Origin: Hyphomonas sp.
GTDB taxonomy: Bacteria; Pseudomonadota; Alphaproteobacteria; Caulobacterales; Hyphomonadaceae
Assembly: GCA_020638455.1 (NCBI GenBank)
Contig: JACKIK010000003.1
Span: forward strand, 496,001 to 560,000
Reading direction: 5' to 3'
DNA: 64,000 bases
Positions 19,742-28,202 of this stretch are shown in pieces (position 1 is the first letter of the stretch; each line of letters opens with the position of its first letter). The position numbers and the translations under genes are program-made. The notes beneath the pieces are model-generated. The model did no database searches, had not been told where the DNA came from, and saw only the letters and a list, made by a program, of their open reading frames with translations.

Positions 19742-20254
19742 ATGGCCCGGCTGGTGATGCTGTCGGGCCTGCCGGGGTCCGGCAAATCCACACTGGGTCG
19801 GCTGCTCGCCGAGCGGACAGGCGCAGAATATTTGCGGATCGATGTCTTCGAACAGGCGCTGCGCGATCAGAACGGCCCCGACTTCGATGTCGGGACAGGC
19901 GGCTACCAGCAAGGCTATGAGCTGGCCAGGCATCACCTCCGGGCTGGACGCGATGTGATCGCCGACGCGGTCAACGCTGTCGAAGCGGCAAGACAAGGCT
20001 GGCGCAAGGTCGCCGGATTGGCTGCGGCAGAAATCATCGAGATCGAGATTGTCTGTTCGGATGCAGATGAAGTCCGCGACCGGCTACGGACGCGTGAGAC
20101 AGGTATCGCAGGGCTCGCACCCGTGACGATCGAGGCCGTGCAGGCCCGTCTCTGGGATGCCAATCCCCATTGCGGCCACAGGCTCGATACAGCCGCCCGA
20201 GACGTGCCCGACTGTCTGGCAGACCTTCTGCAGATGGCAGGACTTGCCGCCTGA
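19742..20254 (+). CDS. P-loop kinase-like ATPase
   Basis: A 170-residue AAA_33-type small-molecule kinase fold. Walker A is GLPGSGKST near the N-terminus; DVIADAVNAVEAARQGWRKVA is the likely base and substrate region; RDRLRTRETG forms a lid-like arginine-rich helix. Relatives phosphorylate nucleosides, gluconate, tRNA or antibiotics, so the substrate cannot be assigned. It begins 5 bp after secA and is probably cotranscribed with it, though I see no functional link. Confidence 0.8.
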   Translation: MARLVMLSGLPGSGKSTLGRLLAERTGAEYLRIDVFEQALRDQNGPDFDVGTGGYQQGYELARHHLRAGRDVIADAVNAVEAARQGWRKVAGLAAAEIIEIEIVCSDADEVRDRLRTRETGIAGLAPVTIEAVQARLWDANPHCGHRLDTAARDVPDCLADLLQMAGLAA

Positions 20255-20340
20255 ACGTTGCCCTGAACATTCCGTAATCTTTCCTTCCCGGCGCCGCCTG
20301 AACGCCCTGACCCTGCCGTGCGCGGCCTGCATCTCGGCAG

Positions 20341-20359
20341 CCTCCACAAGCCTGGAGGA
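20341..20359 (+). promoter_or_regulatory. hairpin that encloses the creD ribosome binding site
   Basis: CCTCCA (20341-20346) is a perfect complement of TGGAGG (20353-20358), separated by 6 nt. The 3' arm is the Shine-Dalgarno sequence of creD, whose ATG is at 20366. If formed in the mRNA, the hairpin would hide the ribosome binding site. Confidence 0.45.
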
Positions 20360-20365
20360 CAGACC

Positions 20366-21769
20366 ATGACAGATACACCCCCGGCCGCGCCGCCGGCCAA
20401 TCCCTTCACCCAGTTCATCCCACAGCGATCGGCGGGCCTGAAGCTCCTGCTCGTCTGCGGGCTTGCCCTGCTGATGGCCATTCCGGCGCTGTTCGTGTTC
20501 GGCATCGTGCAGGACCGGCGCATGGGCGCCGATCGCGCCCTCGACGAAGTCAGCCAGGCAATCGGCGGCGCGCAAAGCCTGCTCGGCCCGGTCCTTGTCC
20601 TGCCCTATTCGCGCGCGCCGAACCCATCGCGGCCGAATGACGTCGTCTACGGCACCGTCATCGCCTTTGCCGAGACGGGCACGGCCGATGCCGACGTTCA
20701 GGTGACGGAGCGAAAGCGGGGTATCCACACCATTCCCGTATTCGATGCGCAGGTGACCTTCGAGGCGACATTTGACCCCGGCGCGCTGCACGCCGCCCTG
20801 CCCGAAGGGGCGGACCCGATCTGGGCCGATGCACGCCTTTATCTTGGCGTTTCCGACACGCGCGGCATTCGCGAAGCCTTCCGCGTCACGGCAAACGGCA
20901 AACCGGTCTCCATGGAGCCAGCCCCCTATCGGTACAGCATGGACCAGAGCTACCAGCCAGTCCCCTCATCAGGCGTGAAACTGGCCGGTGGCATGATCAA
21001 GGACCTTGATTCGCTGGAGGCTCCGCTTCGCGTCAGCGCGGCGCTCCGCCTCTCGGGCGCCGAACGCTTCGCCGTGGGTCCCTTTGCCAAGGACACGAGC
21101 TTCACCCTGAAAAGCAATTGGGATGATCCGAGCTTCCAGGGTGGCAAGCTGCCCGACACCCACACGGCCAGCGTGAAGGGTGTCGACGGCTTCACCGCCA
21201 GCTGGCGCGTGCCGTACCTTGCCCGCGACATTCCGGGCGCCGGCAGCAATATCGACCTGGCGGACGTGACCGAATGGAACCGCCGTGACATGGCTGTCCG
21301 GTTCATGAAGGAAGTGAGCCCCTATCAGAGCGTCGAGCGCGCCCTGAAATATGCGGCCATGTTCATCGGCTTCGTCTTCCTCGCCTGGTTCCTGTTCGAG
21401 GTGACGAGCGGCGCACGGGCCCACCCGGCGCAATATGTGCTGGTCGGACTTGCCCAGTCGATCTTCTACATCCTGCTGCTCGCATTCGCGGAGCGGATGG
21501 GATTTGACGGCGCTTTCCTGATTGCGGCGGTGATGACGATCGGACTGATCTCCGCCTATGCGATGAGCGTCTTCCGGTCGCGCGCCTACGGTCTCCGCGC
21601 GCTCGGCATCCTGACAGGCATTTACGGGCTCATCTACGTCCTGATGCGGGCGGAGAGCCACGCGCTGCTCGCGGGCGCGCTGGCGAGCTTCGCAGCGATT
21701 GCCCTGACCATGTACATGACCCGCAATGTCGACTGGTATGGCGGGCGCAAGGCCGGGGCGGCCGCTTGA
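20366..21769 (+). CDS. creD: CreD-family inner membrane protein
   Basis: A 467-residue membrane protein of the CreD family. After one N-terminal helix (about residues 25-47) comes a large periplasmic domain with the family motif GAQSLLGPVLVLPY, and then a cluster of helices from about residue 325 to 450, including YVLVGLAQSIFYILLLAFAERMGFDGAF. In gammaproteobacteria creD is switched on by the CreBC two-component system and affects envelope integrity and beta-lactam response. No creB or creC is in this window. The start is fixed by the strong GGAGGA 6 bp before the ATG. Confidence 0.92.
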   Translation: MTDTPPAAPPANPFTQFIPQRSAGLKLLLVCGLALLMAIPALFVFGIVQDRRMGADRALDEVSQAIGGAQSLLGPVLVLPYSRAPNPSRPNDVVYGTVIAFAETGTADADVQVTERKRGIHTIPVFDAQVTFEATFDPGALHAALPEGADPIWADARLYLGVSDTRGIREAFRVTANGKPVSMEPAPYRYSMDQSYQPVPSSGVKLAGGMIKDLDSLEAPLRVSAALRLSGAERFAVGPFAKDTSFTLKSNWDDPSFQGGKLPDTHTASVKGVDGFTASWRVPYLARDIPGAGSNIDLADVTEWNRRDMAVRFMKEVSPYQSVERALKYAAMFIGFVFLAWFLFEVTSGARAHPAQYVLVGLAQSIFYILLLAFAERMGFDGAFLIAAVMTIGLISAYAMSVFRSRAYGLRALGILTGIYGLIYVLMRAESHALLAGALASFAAIALTMYMTRNVDWYGGRKAGAAA

Positions 21770-21800
21770 CAGAGGCCCCAAGTCAGGGGAACGCCAGCAC

Positions 21801-22751
21801 ATGACGGCGTTCCCCCTTCCCCCCGTGCGCGGCAAGCTGATCGAGAATGCACCGCTGGCCCCCTACACCTGGTTCCGGGTGGGCGGACCGGCGGACGCCC
21901 TTTTCCTGCCGGCAGATGAAGACGACCTGCAGGACTTCCTGCAGGCGCTCGATCCCGCCGTTCCGGTCACCGTGCTCGGTGTCGGCTCGAACCTCATCGT
22001 GCGCGACGGCGGCATTGAAGGCGTCGTGATCCGCCTGATGGGCAAGTACTGGGGCGCGGTGGACGCGCTGGACGGCATCACCGTCGAGGCCCGCGCGGGC
22101 GCGCTGGACCTGGCCGTCGCAAAAACGGCCGCCGCCAACGGCATCACCGGGCTCGAATTCCTCTCCGGCATTCCGGGCTCGATCGGCGGGGCAACGCGCA
22201 CCAATGCCGGCTGCTATGGCCGCGAACTGAGGGACGCGCTGGTCGCCCTGCACGGCTTCCGCCGCGACGGAACGAAGGCCGCCTATCGCGGCCCCGGCAA
22301 GCCCGGCGCCCAGCCCGAAGCACATTTCTCCTACCGGCACACAGACCTGCCGCACGATCTCATCGTCACCCGCCTCATCCTCGAAGGAACGGGCACGGAC
22401 GATCCGGAAACGATCACGGACGCCATCGAAGCGCTCCAGGCCCGGCGCGCGGATACGCAGCCGATCAGGGAGAAGACGTCCGGCTCCACTTTCGCCAATC
22501 CCGACCCGCCCGGCACACCGGACCAGCGTTCGGCCTGGAAGCTGATCGATGCCGCCGGCTGCCGCGGCCTGAAAGTCGGCGGGGCGCAGGTCTCGCCGCT
22601 CCACTGCAACTTCCTGATCAACACCGGCGATGCAACGGCGGCAGACCTCGAAGCCCTCGGCGAACTCGTCCGCGCGCGAGTCCTGGCGACGCAGGGTGTC
22701 GACCTCCGCTGGGAAGTCCGCCGCATCGGACGCCTCACCGGCCCGGTCTAG
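21801..22751 (+). CDS. murB: UDP-N-acetylenolpyruvoylglucosamine reductase
   Basis: A 316-residue FAD enzyme that reduces UDP-GlcNAc-enolpyruvate to UDP-MurNAc in peptidoglycan synthesis. Seen are NAPLAPYTWFRVGGPA at the start, the FAD-binding VLGVGSNLIVRDGG, GLEFLSGIPGSIGGATRTNAGCYG, the catalytic-serine segment EKTSGSTFANP and the C-terminal region GGAQVSPLHCNFLINTG. The start is the ATG encoding MTAFPLPP. In most relatives murB lies between murC and ddl; here it follows creD and is cut off from ddl by a reversed TonB receptor gene that overlaps its last 4 bp. Confidence 0.96.
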   Translation: MTAFPLPPVRGKLIENAPLAPYTWFRVGGPADALFLPADEDDLQDFLQALDPAVPVTVLGVGSNLIVRDGGIEGVVIRLMGKYWGAVDALDGITVEARAGALDLAVAKTAAANGITGLEFLSGIPGSIGGATRTNAGCYGRELRDALVALHGFRRDGTKAAYRGPGKPGAQPEAHFSYRHTDLPHDLIVTRLILEGTGTDDPETITDAIEALQARRADTQPIREKTSGSTFANPDPPGTPDQRSAWKLIDAAGCRGLKVGGAQVSPLHCNFLINTGDATAADLEALGELVRARVLATQGVDLRWEVRRIGRLTGPV

Positions 22752-24832
22752 AAGGTTCCCTTCAGCTCGAAGACCGCAATCGGGCCGAAACGGCGCGTAC
22801 GGTCCTCGATGCGCGCGACCGGACCCAGGCGGTTCACGTCGTAGATCTCCCGCCGGAAGCTGTCGGCCTGGTTCAGGAGGTTGCCGACCGCCAGTGTCGC
22901 CGTCATGCCGCGAAGATTCTTGCGCTCGATGAACATGTAGGAATAGCCCGGCGGGTGGCTTTCACGTCCCGTTTCATTGAAGCGCCAGTATTTGTAAGGG
23001 CCATTGTTCTCGTACAGGCCGCCCCAGGCCCAATCCGTTCCCGGAATATCCTGGCGGAATTCGAGATTGAAGTAGTAAAGCTGGCTGTCATTGATCGGGC
23101 GCGTCTCGCCCGTCAGCGGGTCCGTCACTTCGGATATGTACCGTTCGGCAAAACTGCTCAGCTCCCCGCCCGGCACGCCGAGCCTGCCGAGCTTCAGGGT
23201 GCCGTCGAACGTCACGCCGACCTCCCAGGCCGAGTCGAGGTTGCCGGGCCCATCGCCATTGCCGATCGGGACGCGGTCCACGATGTCCTCGATATCGGAA
23301 TAGTAGACTTTCACTGTCGCGGCGCCCCAGGACTTGTAGTCCTTTTCCGTCTGGATACTGAGCGTCCAGGCCTGCCGCGGCACGAGTTCGGCATTGCCTT
23401 CGTCGCTATTGTCGGCGCTCAGGTTAACCGAGGAAATGAAGTCGAAGAAGTCAAGCTGTCCGACTTCCCGCTCAAGACGCGTCGTCACCTTGAGCGTCGG
23501 ATCCGCCTGCCAGGACAGGCTCGCAAAGCCCTTCGGCCGGGTGAATTTGCGCGCATTCGCATTGTCGCCCGACTGTGTCAGTTCGGAATATTCGGCGCCG
23601 AGAGAAACCTGCAGGCGCAGCCTCGGCGTCAGGGCGCGGCCATGCGTGACATTCGCTTCCCAGCGCACTTCCTCCACGCGGGAATTCGCGCCCGGCAGCG
23701 GGACGACCATCAGCGGCGCGCCATTGCTGGCAAGGCTGAGCTCAGCTTCCCCGTCGAGGAAGTTGAAGGCGTTCTCCAGCGAAACCTGCCAGTCGCGACC
23801 ATCGCCGGCGGAAAGGGCATACTCGCCCCGCGCGATGTACTCGCCTTCGTCCACGGTCTGCAGGAAGCGCGACTGATCCAAGGCGGTGCCATCGAGGGTG
23901 CCCGCCGTGAAATTGCTGACAGTCGGGCTGTGCTCGCGCCGGATGAGCGCGATGCCTTTCAGCCGCCCGGGCCCGAGCCCGAATTCATAGTCGCCGCCGA
24001 ACTCCGCGTTCCATTCGTCTTCGCCGCCGAGGTAGAGGCGCCGGCCTTCCGGCCTGTTCACGAGGAATGTTCTCGAGGTCTCTTTCTGGTCCCACTGCGA
24101 GATCCCGACCTTGCCGTTGAGGTTCGCCACCACGCCGCTCGCCGGCTTCCATGCCAGAGATCCGGACACGGACGCCTTGTCGGCAATGTAGGTGAAATCC
24201 TCCTTGCGGCGCTCCAGCAGGAGCCCTGTCCCGTCCGTGATGGACTCCCAGCCGGCATTGGCACCGCGCTCAGGCAGGCTGTTGGCTTCGACGCTCCAGC
24301 TCAGTGCTCCGCGCCCGCCGGACAGGGTGACGGCCCCTTCATGGAAATAAGGTGTCAGGTTCTCCCTCACGCGCGACTTCCAGCGCCAGGTTCCGGAAAC
24401 CCCGCCTTCCCCATCCGTGATGACATTCACGACCTGTCCGGACAGGCCCGGAATATCCAGCGTCGTGCCGTCGGCGAGGTCGATCCGCGTCACCTTGCTG
24501 GCGGGGATCCGGCCGAGCGCCGCCTCGGCGCCATTGGACTTGCCGGACACACGCTGTCCGTTGATCAGCACGTTGCCGTTGGCCTGGCCGAAGCCCCGCT
24601 GGCCGTCATCGTCACTCTGGATCGAGAAGCCCGGAATCCGGGCCACCATGTCGTAGGCGGTGCGCGGGCTGTACTGGGCGAAATCTTCCGGCACATAGCT
24701 CGTCGCCGAACTGGGCGGTGAGCCTGTGTCAGGCTCCGCGACCTCTACGTTAGCGCTAACTATCGCCATGGCGAGAACGGCGATGCTGGGCAATAGTCTA
24801 CGGCTCGACGCCACGGGCGCTTCCTCCCTCAT
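22748..24832 (-). CDS. TonB-dependent outer-membrane receptor
   Basis: A 694-residue outer-membrane receptor. A signal peptide is followed by a plug domain (about 45-140) with YDMVARIPGFSI, NVLINGQRVSGKS and VTRIDLADGTTLDI, then a large beta-barrel whose strands show the alternating aromatic pattern. It ends in a terminal phenylalanine (VFELKGTF), the signal for BAM-mediated insertion. There is no carboxypeptidase-like extension. The substrate is unknown, and no transporter, FecR or sigma factor lies next to it. The gene is inserted in reverse inside the cell-wall cluster, overlapping the murB stop by 4 bp. Base composition looks like its neighbours. Confidence 0.88.
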   Translation of the reverse strand: MREEAPVASSRRLLPSIAVLAMAIVSANVEVAEPDTGSPPSSATSYVPEDFAQYSPRTAYDMVARIPGFSIQSDDDGQRGFGQANGNVLINGQRVSGKSNGAEAALGRIPASKVTRIDLADGTTLDIPGLSGQVVNVITDGEGGVSGTWRWKSRVRENLTPYFHEGAVTLSGGRGALSWSVEANSLPERGANAGWESITDGTGLLLERRKEDFTYIADKASVSGSLAWKPASGVVANLNGKVGISQWDQKETSRTFLVNRPEGRRLYLGGEDEWNAEFGGDYEFGLGPGRLKGIALIRREHSPTVSNFTAGTLDGTALDQSRFLQTVDEGEYIARGEYALSAGDGRDWQVSLENAFNFLDGEAELSLASNGAPLMVVPLPGANSRVEEVRWEANVTHGRALTPRLRLQVSLGAEYSELTQSGDNANARKFTRPKGFASLSWQADPTLKVTTRLEREVGQLDFFDFISSVNLSADNSDEGNAELVPRQAWTLSIQTEKDYKSWGAATVKVYYSDIEDIVDRVPIGNGDGPGNLDSAWEVGVTFDGTLKLGRLGVPGGELSSFAERYISEVTDPLTGETRPINDSQLYYFNLEFRQDIPGTDWAWGGLYENNGPYKYWRFNETGRESHPPGYSYMFIERKNLRGMTATLAVGNLLNQADSFRREIYDVNRLGPVARIEDRTRRFGPIAVFELKGTF

Positions 24833-24895
24833 TCCATTTGTTGCGTGGAAAGAGCGGCGCCCCCGCCCGACTTCCCCTCGTCGTTATTCGATAAT

Positions 24896-24911
24896 GACTA
24901 CTGTTGTAGTC
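24896..24911. promoter_or_regulatory. perfect inverted repeat between the TonB receptor and ddl
   Basis: GACTAC-TGTT-GTAGTC is a perfect 6+6 bp inverted repeat 63 bp upstream of the TonB receptor start. On the plus strand it is preceded by GATAATGA, which matches the first eight bases of a Fur-type box only. Candidate operator for the receptor gene. The rest of the 230 bp divergent region (24833-25062) shows only the ddl ribosome binding site. Confidence 0.4.
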
Positions 24912-25062
24912 CAAAGCCGGCAAGAGCCTGCTTCCTAACATTTTCGTTATCCGGCCCGCCGACGGCCGCGCCGCGGCCTCGCTTAAGCCCGTATTCACTG
25001 GCAGGACGGAGAAAATCCGGGAATTCAACGTGATTCCCGTCCGGCAGAAGGAGGACAGGCTG

Positions 25063-25971
25063 ATGAAACGCGTCGCAGTGATCTATGGCGGCTGGTCGTC
25101 CGAGCGGGACGTGTCGATTTCGTCCGGCACGCAGATGCTGCGCGCCGCGGAGGCAGCCGGGTACGACGCCGTCGGCATCGATGCGGGGCGGAACCTGCCG
25201 GCCCAGCTGTCAGAGGTGAAGCCCGACGTGGTCCTGAACGGACTGCATGGTCCCTGGGGCGAAGATGGCTGCGTCCAGGGCCTGCTGGAGATCATGGACA
25301 TCCCCTACTCCCATTCCGGCGTACTCGCTTCGGCGCTGGCCATGGACAAGTTGAAATCGAAAGCCGTCTACCGTTCGGCGGGGCTGCCTGTCGCGGAGGA
25401 CAAGCGCGTCACCCGCGAGGAGGCCGCCGCCGCCCATGCCCTGAAGCCGCCTTATGTGGTCAAACCCGTCGCCGAAGGGTCCAGTTTCGGGGTCCTGATC
25501 GTCCGCGAAGGAGCTAACTCGCCGCCTAAGGAGCTGGATGCCGCGAACTGGCGCTATGGCGACTATCTCATGGCCGAGGAATTCATCCCCGGCCGGGAGC
25601 TCACAGTGGCCGTTCTGGGCGACCGGGCCCTCGCTGTCACCGAGATCACGACCTTAAGGGACTATTACGACTTTGATGCAAAATATTCTGCTGGAGGGTC
25701 GCATCATGTGATCCCGGCAGACCTGCCTGAACACGTTACCCGGTCGGCGATGGATTTCGCGCTCCGGGCCCATCAGGCACTCGGCTGCAGGGGCGCGACG
25801 CGATCCGATTTTCGCTATGACGACAAGAGAGACCGGCTCGTGATCCTTGAGACCAATACACAACCCGGAATGACACCGACCTCGCTTGTCCCCGAGCAGG
25901 CCGCCTTCGTGGGCATGTCCTTCGAAGCGCTGGTCGCCTGGATGATCGAGGACGCTTCATGCCGAAGATAA
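25063..25971 (+). CDS. ddl: D-alanine--D-alanine ligase
   Basis: A 302-residue ATP-grasp ligase that joins two D-alanines for the peptidoglycan stem peptide. It opens with VAVIYGGWSSERDVSISSG and contains the Ddl signature GPWGEDGCVQGLLE, the ATP-grasp lysine in YVVKPVAEGSSFGV, and the metal and product site LVILETNTQPGMT. I chose the ATG that encodes MKRVAVIYGG because AAGGAGGA lies 6 bp upstream. It overlaps ftsQ by 13 bp, so ftsQ translation is coupled to it. Confidence 0.97.
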   Translation: MKRVAVIYGGWSSERDVSISSGTQMLRAAEAAGYDAVGIDAGRNLPAQLSEVKPDVVLNGLHGPWGEDGCVQGLLEIMDIPYSHSGVLASALAMDKLKSKAVYRSAGLPVAEDKRVTREEAAAAHALKPPYVVKPVAEGSSFGVLIVREGANSPPKELDAANWRYGDYLMAEEFIPGRELTVAVLGDRALAVTEITTLRDYYDFDAKYSAGGSHHVIPADLPEHVTRSAMDFALRAHQALGCRGATRSDFRYDDKRDRLVILETNTQPGMTPTSLVPEQAAFVGMSFEALVAWMIEDASCRR

Positions 25972-26825
25972 ACCGCAACCAGACCGTTCCGAAGCGCAGG
26001 CGCGAACCGATCACCTTCGTCGACGAGGTGACGGGCGAGGAAGTGCGCGCCTCTTCCGTCCTGTTCGGCCTCGTGATGCTGATCGCCATCGTGGTCGCCA
26101 CGGCGGCCTGGATGGGCGGGTCGATGTCGCAGATCGAGAACCGGTTCGCCGGCTTCATGGACGACAGCGCCCGCATGATGGGCGTCTCGGTCAACGAAGT
26201 TTCCGTGCTCGGCCTCGAACAGGACCCTGCCCTGCAGAACGAGATCCGCGCCGCCGCCATGATCGAGCCCGGCGAAAACATGTTCCGCGCCGACCCTTAC
26301 GTCATCCGCCGCCGCGTCGAGGCCACCCGCAAGGTGCTGAACGTGCGCGTGCACCGCCTGTGGCCCGACCAGGTCGTGATCCTCGCCGATGCGGCCGAGC
26401 CGGTCGCCTTGTGGCATGACGGCGAGCGGTGGACCGTGGTCGACGGTCTCGGCCGCGTCATTCCGGACGAGCGCGCCGAAGATCATCCGAAGCTGGTCCG
26501 CGTCGCGGGCCGCGGCGCCCCGGAAGCCGTTCCCGGTCTCGTGAAGGCGCTTGCAGAAGCGCCGGATGTCTCCCCCGGCGTCGCCATCGCGACCCGGATC
26601 AACGACCGGCGCTGGGACATGCGCCTGATCTCCGGCGCCACGGTGCGCATGCCGGAAGACGCAAAGCTTCCCGGCGCGCTCGAGCGGCTCGCGAAGCTGC
26701 AGGTGCGCACGGCGCTGATGTATCGCCCGCTGAAGACGATCGACCTGCGCAATGCCGGCCGCGTGTACCTCGCGCCGCTGGTCGCGCCGGACTTCCAGGC
26801 ACGCGATGAGGCCGTGCGCAGCTGA
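25959..26825 (+). CDS. ftsQ: cell division protein FtsQ
   Basis: A 288-residue bitopic division protein. A basic cytoplasmic tail of about 45 residues precedes one membrane helix (about residues 46-62), then a POTRA domain (about 84-155; VNEVSVLGLEQDPALQNEIRAA) and the beta domain ending before residue 285 with TIDLRNAGRVYLAP. It links early and late divisome proteins and, with FtsB/FtsL, regulates septal wall synthesis. It overlaps ddl by 13 bp and ftsA by 1 bp (TGATG), so the order ddl-ftsQ-ftsA is preserved. Confidence 0.95.
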   Translation: MPKINRNQTVPKRRREPITFVDEVTGEEVRASSVLFGLVMLIAIVVATAAWMGGSMSQIENRFAGFMDDSARMMGVSVNEVSVLGLEQDPALQNEIRAAAMIEPGENMFRADPYVIRRRVEATRKVLNVRVHRLWPDQVVILADAAEPVALWHDGERWTVVDGLGRVIPDERAEDHPKLVRVAGRGAPEAVPGLVKALAEAPDVSPGVAIATRINDRRWDMRLISGATVRMPEDAKLPGALERLAKLQVRTALMYRPLKTIDLRNAGRVYLAPLVAPDFQARDEAVRS

Positions 26826-28120
26826 TGGCCACGGTCCAGTCCCGTCGTGTTCCCCGCATCGGGAAGTCCCCGGCCGGCACGGTCGCGGCGCTGGACATCG
26901 GCTGTTCGAAGATCACCTGCCTGATCGGCCGCAATGACGGGCGCAGCCCACGCGGCTTCCGCATCCTCGGCGCCGGACGCCAGCAGTCGCGCGGCTTCAC
27001 CGGCGGTACGATCACCGACATGGAAGGCCTTGAACGCGCGATCCGCCTCGCCGTCGAGGATGCCGAACGCGAAGCGGGCGAGCAGATCTCCAATGTGGTG
27101 CTTGGCATCACCGGGCAGAAGCTTTCCTGCACACTGGTCACCGCCGCGATCGAAATCGGAAGCCGCGAGATCACCGCCAAGGACGTGAAGAAGGTCCAGG
27201 CCCAGGCGCTTGCCCAGGTGTCGACCAAGGGCGCAGAGCTGTTGGCTGCCTGGCCGGTGGCCTATCGTACCGAAGCCGAAGACGGCATCCGCGAGCCGCA
27301 GGGCATGTACGCACACGAGCTGGGCGTGCTGCTCTCCGTCGTGACTGCGCCGAAATCGGTGGTGAAGAACCTCGTCGAATGCGTCGGCCGGGCCCATCTC
27401 GGCGTTTCGGCGCTGGTCCCCTCCTCGATTGCGAGCGGCGCCGGCACGCTGATCGACGATGAAATCGAGAATGGCGCCATCTGCATCGACATGGGCGCCG
27501 GCGTCACCGCCGTTTCGGTCTATCTCAATGGATCGCCGGCCTGGCTGGGGCTCGTTCCCGTGGGCGGCGCGCATGTCACGGCCGACCTTGCCCAGGGCAT
27601 CGGCACCACCTTCGCCGCTGCCGAGCGCCTGAAGAGCGTCTACGGCACCGCCAATCTCGAAGGCCCCGGCCTTGCGGAGCGGATCGAGGTGCCGCGCCTT
27701 GGCGATGATGGCCGCCTGCAGGCAGCACGCATGGAGCGAGGCCAGCTGGCCGGGATCATCGCGCCGCGCGTCGAGGAGATTTTCGAGTTCGTGCAGAAAA
27801 CGCTCGATTCGAGTGGTGTACGCCGCGTACTCCCTCGTCGTATCGTGCTGACGGGCGGCGCATCCCTGCTGCCCGGTGCGCGTGAGGTCGCCGCACGTAT
27901 CCTCAACGCCCCTGTTCGTCTCGGTAAGCCCACCAACGCAGAGTTTCTTGGAGAAACACTGGCAACGCCCGCTTTTTCCACAGCCGCTGGTCTGCTAATG
28001 TATTCGGAGTTGGGGTTTGCTGATGCGGCAAGGGCTGCCGCCGCATCGCGCAAGGACGGACCGGAGTCGAGAAGCGGCGTGGTGAACAAAGTGTTCCATT
28101 GGCTCGAAGAAAATTTCTGA
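26825..28120 (+). CDS. ftsA: cell division protein FtsA
   Basis: A 431-residue actin-like ATPase that tethers FtsZ filaments to the membrane. The phosphate-1 motif is AALDIGCSKITCLIGR; the 1C domain has SNVVLGITGQKLSC; the phosphate-2 site is GAICIDMGAGVTAVSVY; the adenosine motif is IVLTGGASLLPG. The C-terminus carries the expected amphipathic membrane-targeting helix (VVNKVFHWLEENF). It overlaps ftsQ by 1 bp. An 82 bp spacer, not an overlap, separates it from ftsZ, leaving room for a separate ftsZ promoter. Confidence 0.97.
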   Translation: MATVQSRRVPRIGKSPAGTVAALDIGCSKITCLIGRNDGRSPRGFRILGAGRQQSRGFTGGTITDMEGLERAIRLAVEDAEREAGEQISNVVLGITGQKLSCTLVTAAIEIGSREITAKDVKKVQAQALAQVSTKGAELLAAWPVAYRTEAEDGIREPQGMYAHELGVLLSVVTAPKSVVKNLVECVGRAHLGVSALVPSSIASGAGTLIDDEIENGAICIDMGAGVTAVSVYLNGSPAWLGLVPVGGAHVTADLAQGIGTTFAAAERLKSVYGTANLEGPGLAERIEVPRLGDDGRLQAARMERGQLAGIIAPRVEEIFEFVQKTLDSSGVRRVLPRRIVLTGGASLLPGAREVAARILNAPVRLGKPTNAEFLGETLATPAFSTAAGLLMYSELGFADAARAAAASRKDGPESRSGVVNKVFHWLEENF

Positions 28121-28202
28121 GCCGATTTCACTCCACTTTACTGCTTATTAGCCGCAAGACGCCATGTTCCCCTCTCAGCGGGGGCCGTCTGTAGAGTGAG
28201 GG

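Noticed and set aside
22955..24721. 588-codon plus-strand frame inside the TonB receptor gene
   Set aside because: The minus-strand receptor has signal peptide, plug and terminal Phe; the opposite frame has no recognisable domain.
24798..25028. 76-codon minus-strand frame upstream of the TonB receptor
   Set aside because: It overlaps the receptor signal peptide in another frame and covers the promoter region and dyad; no coding bias.
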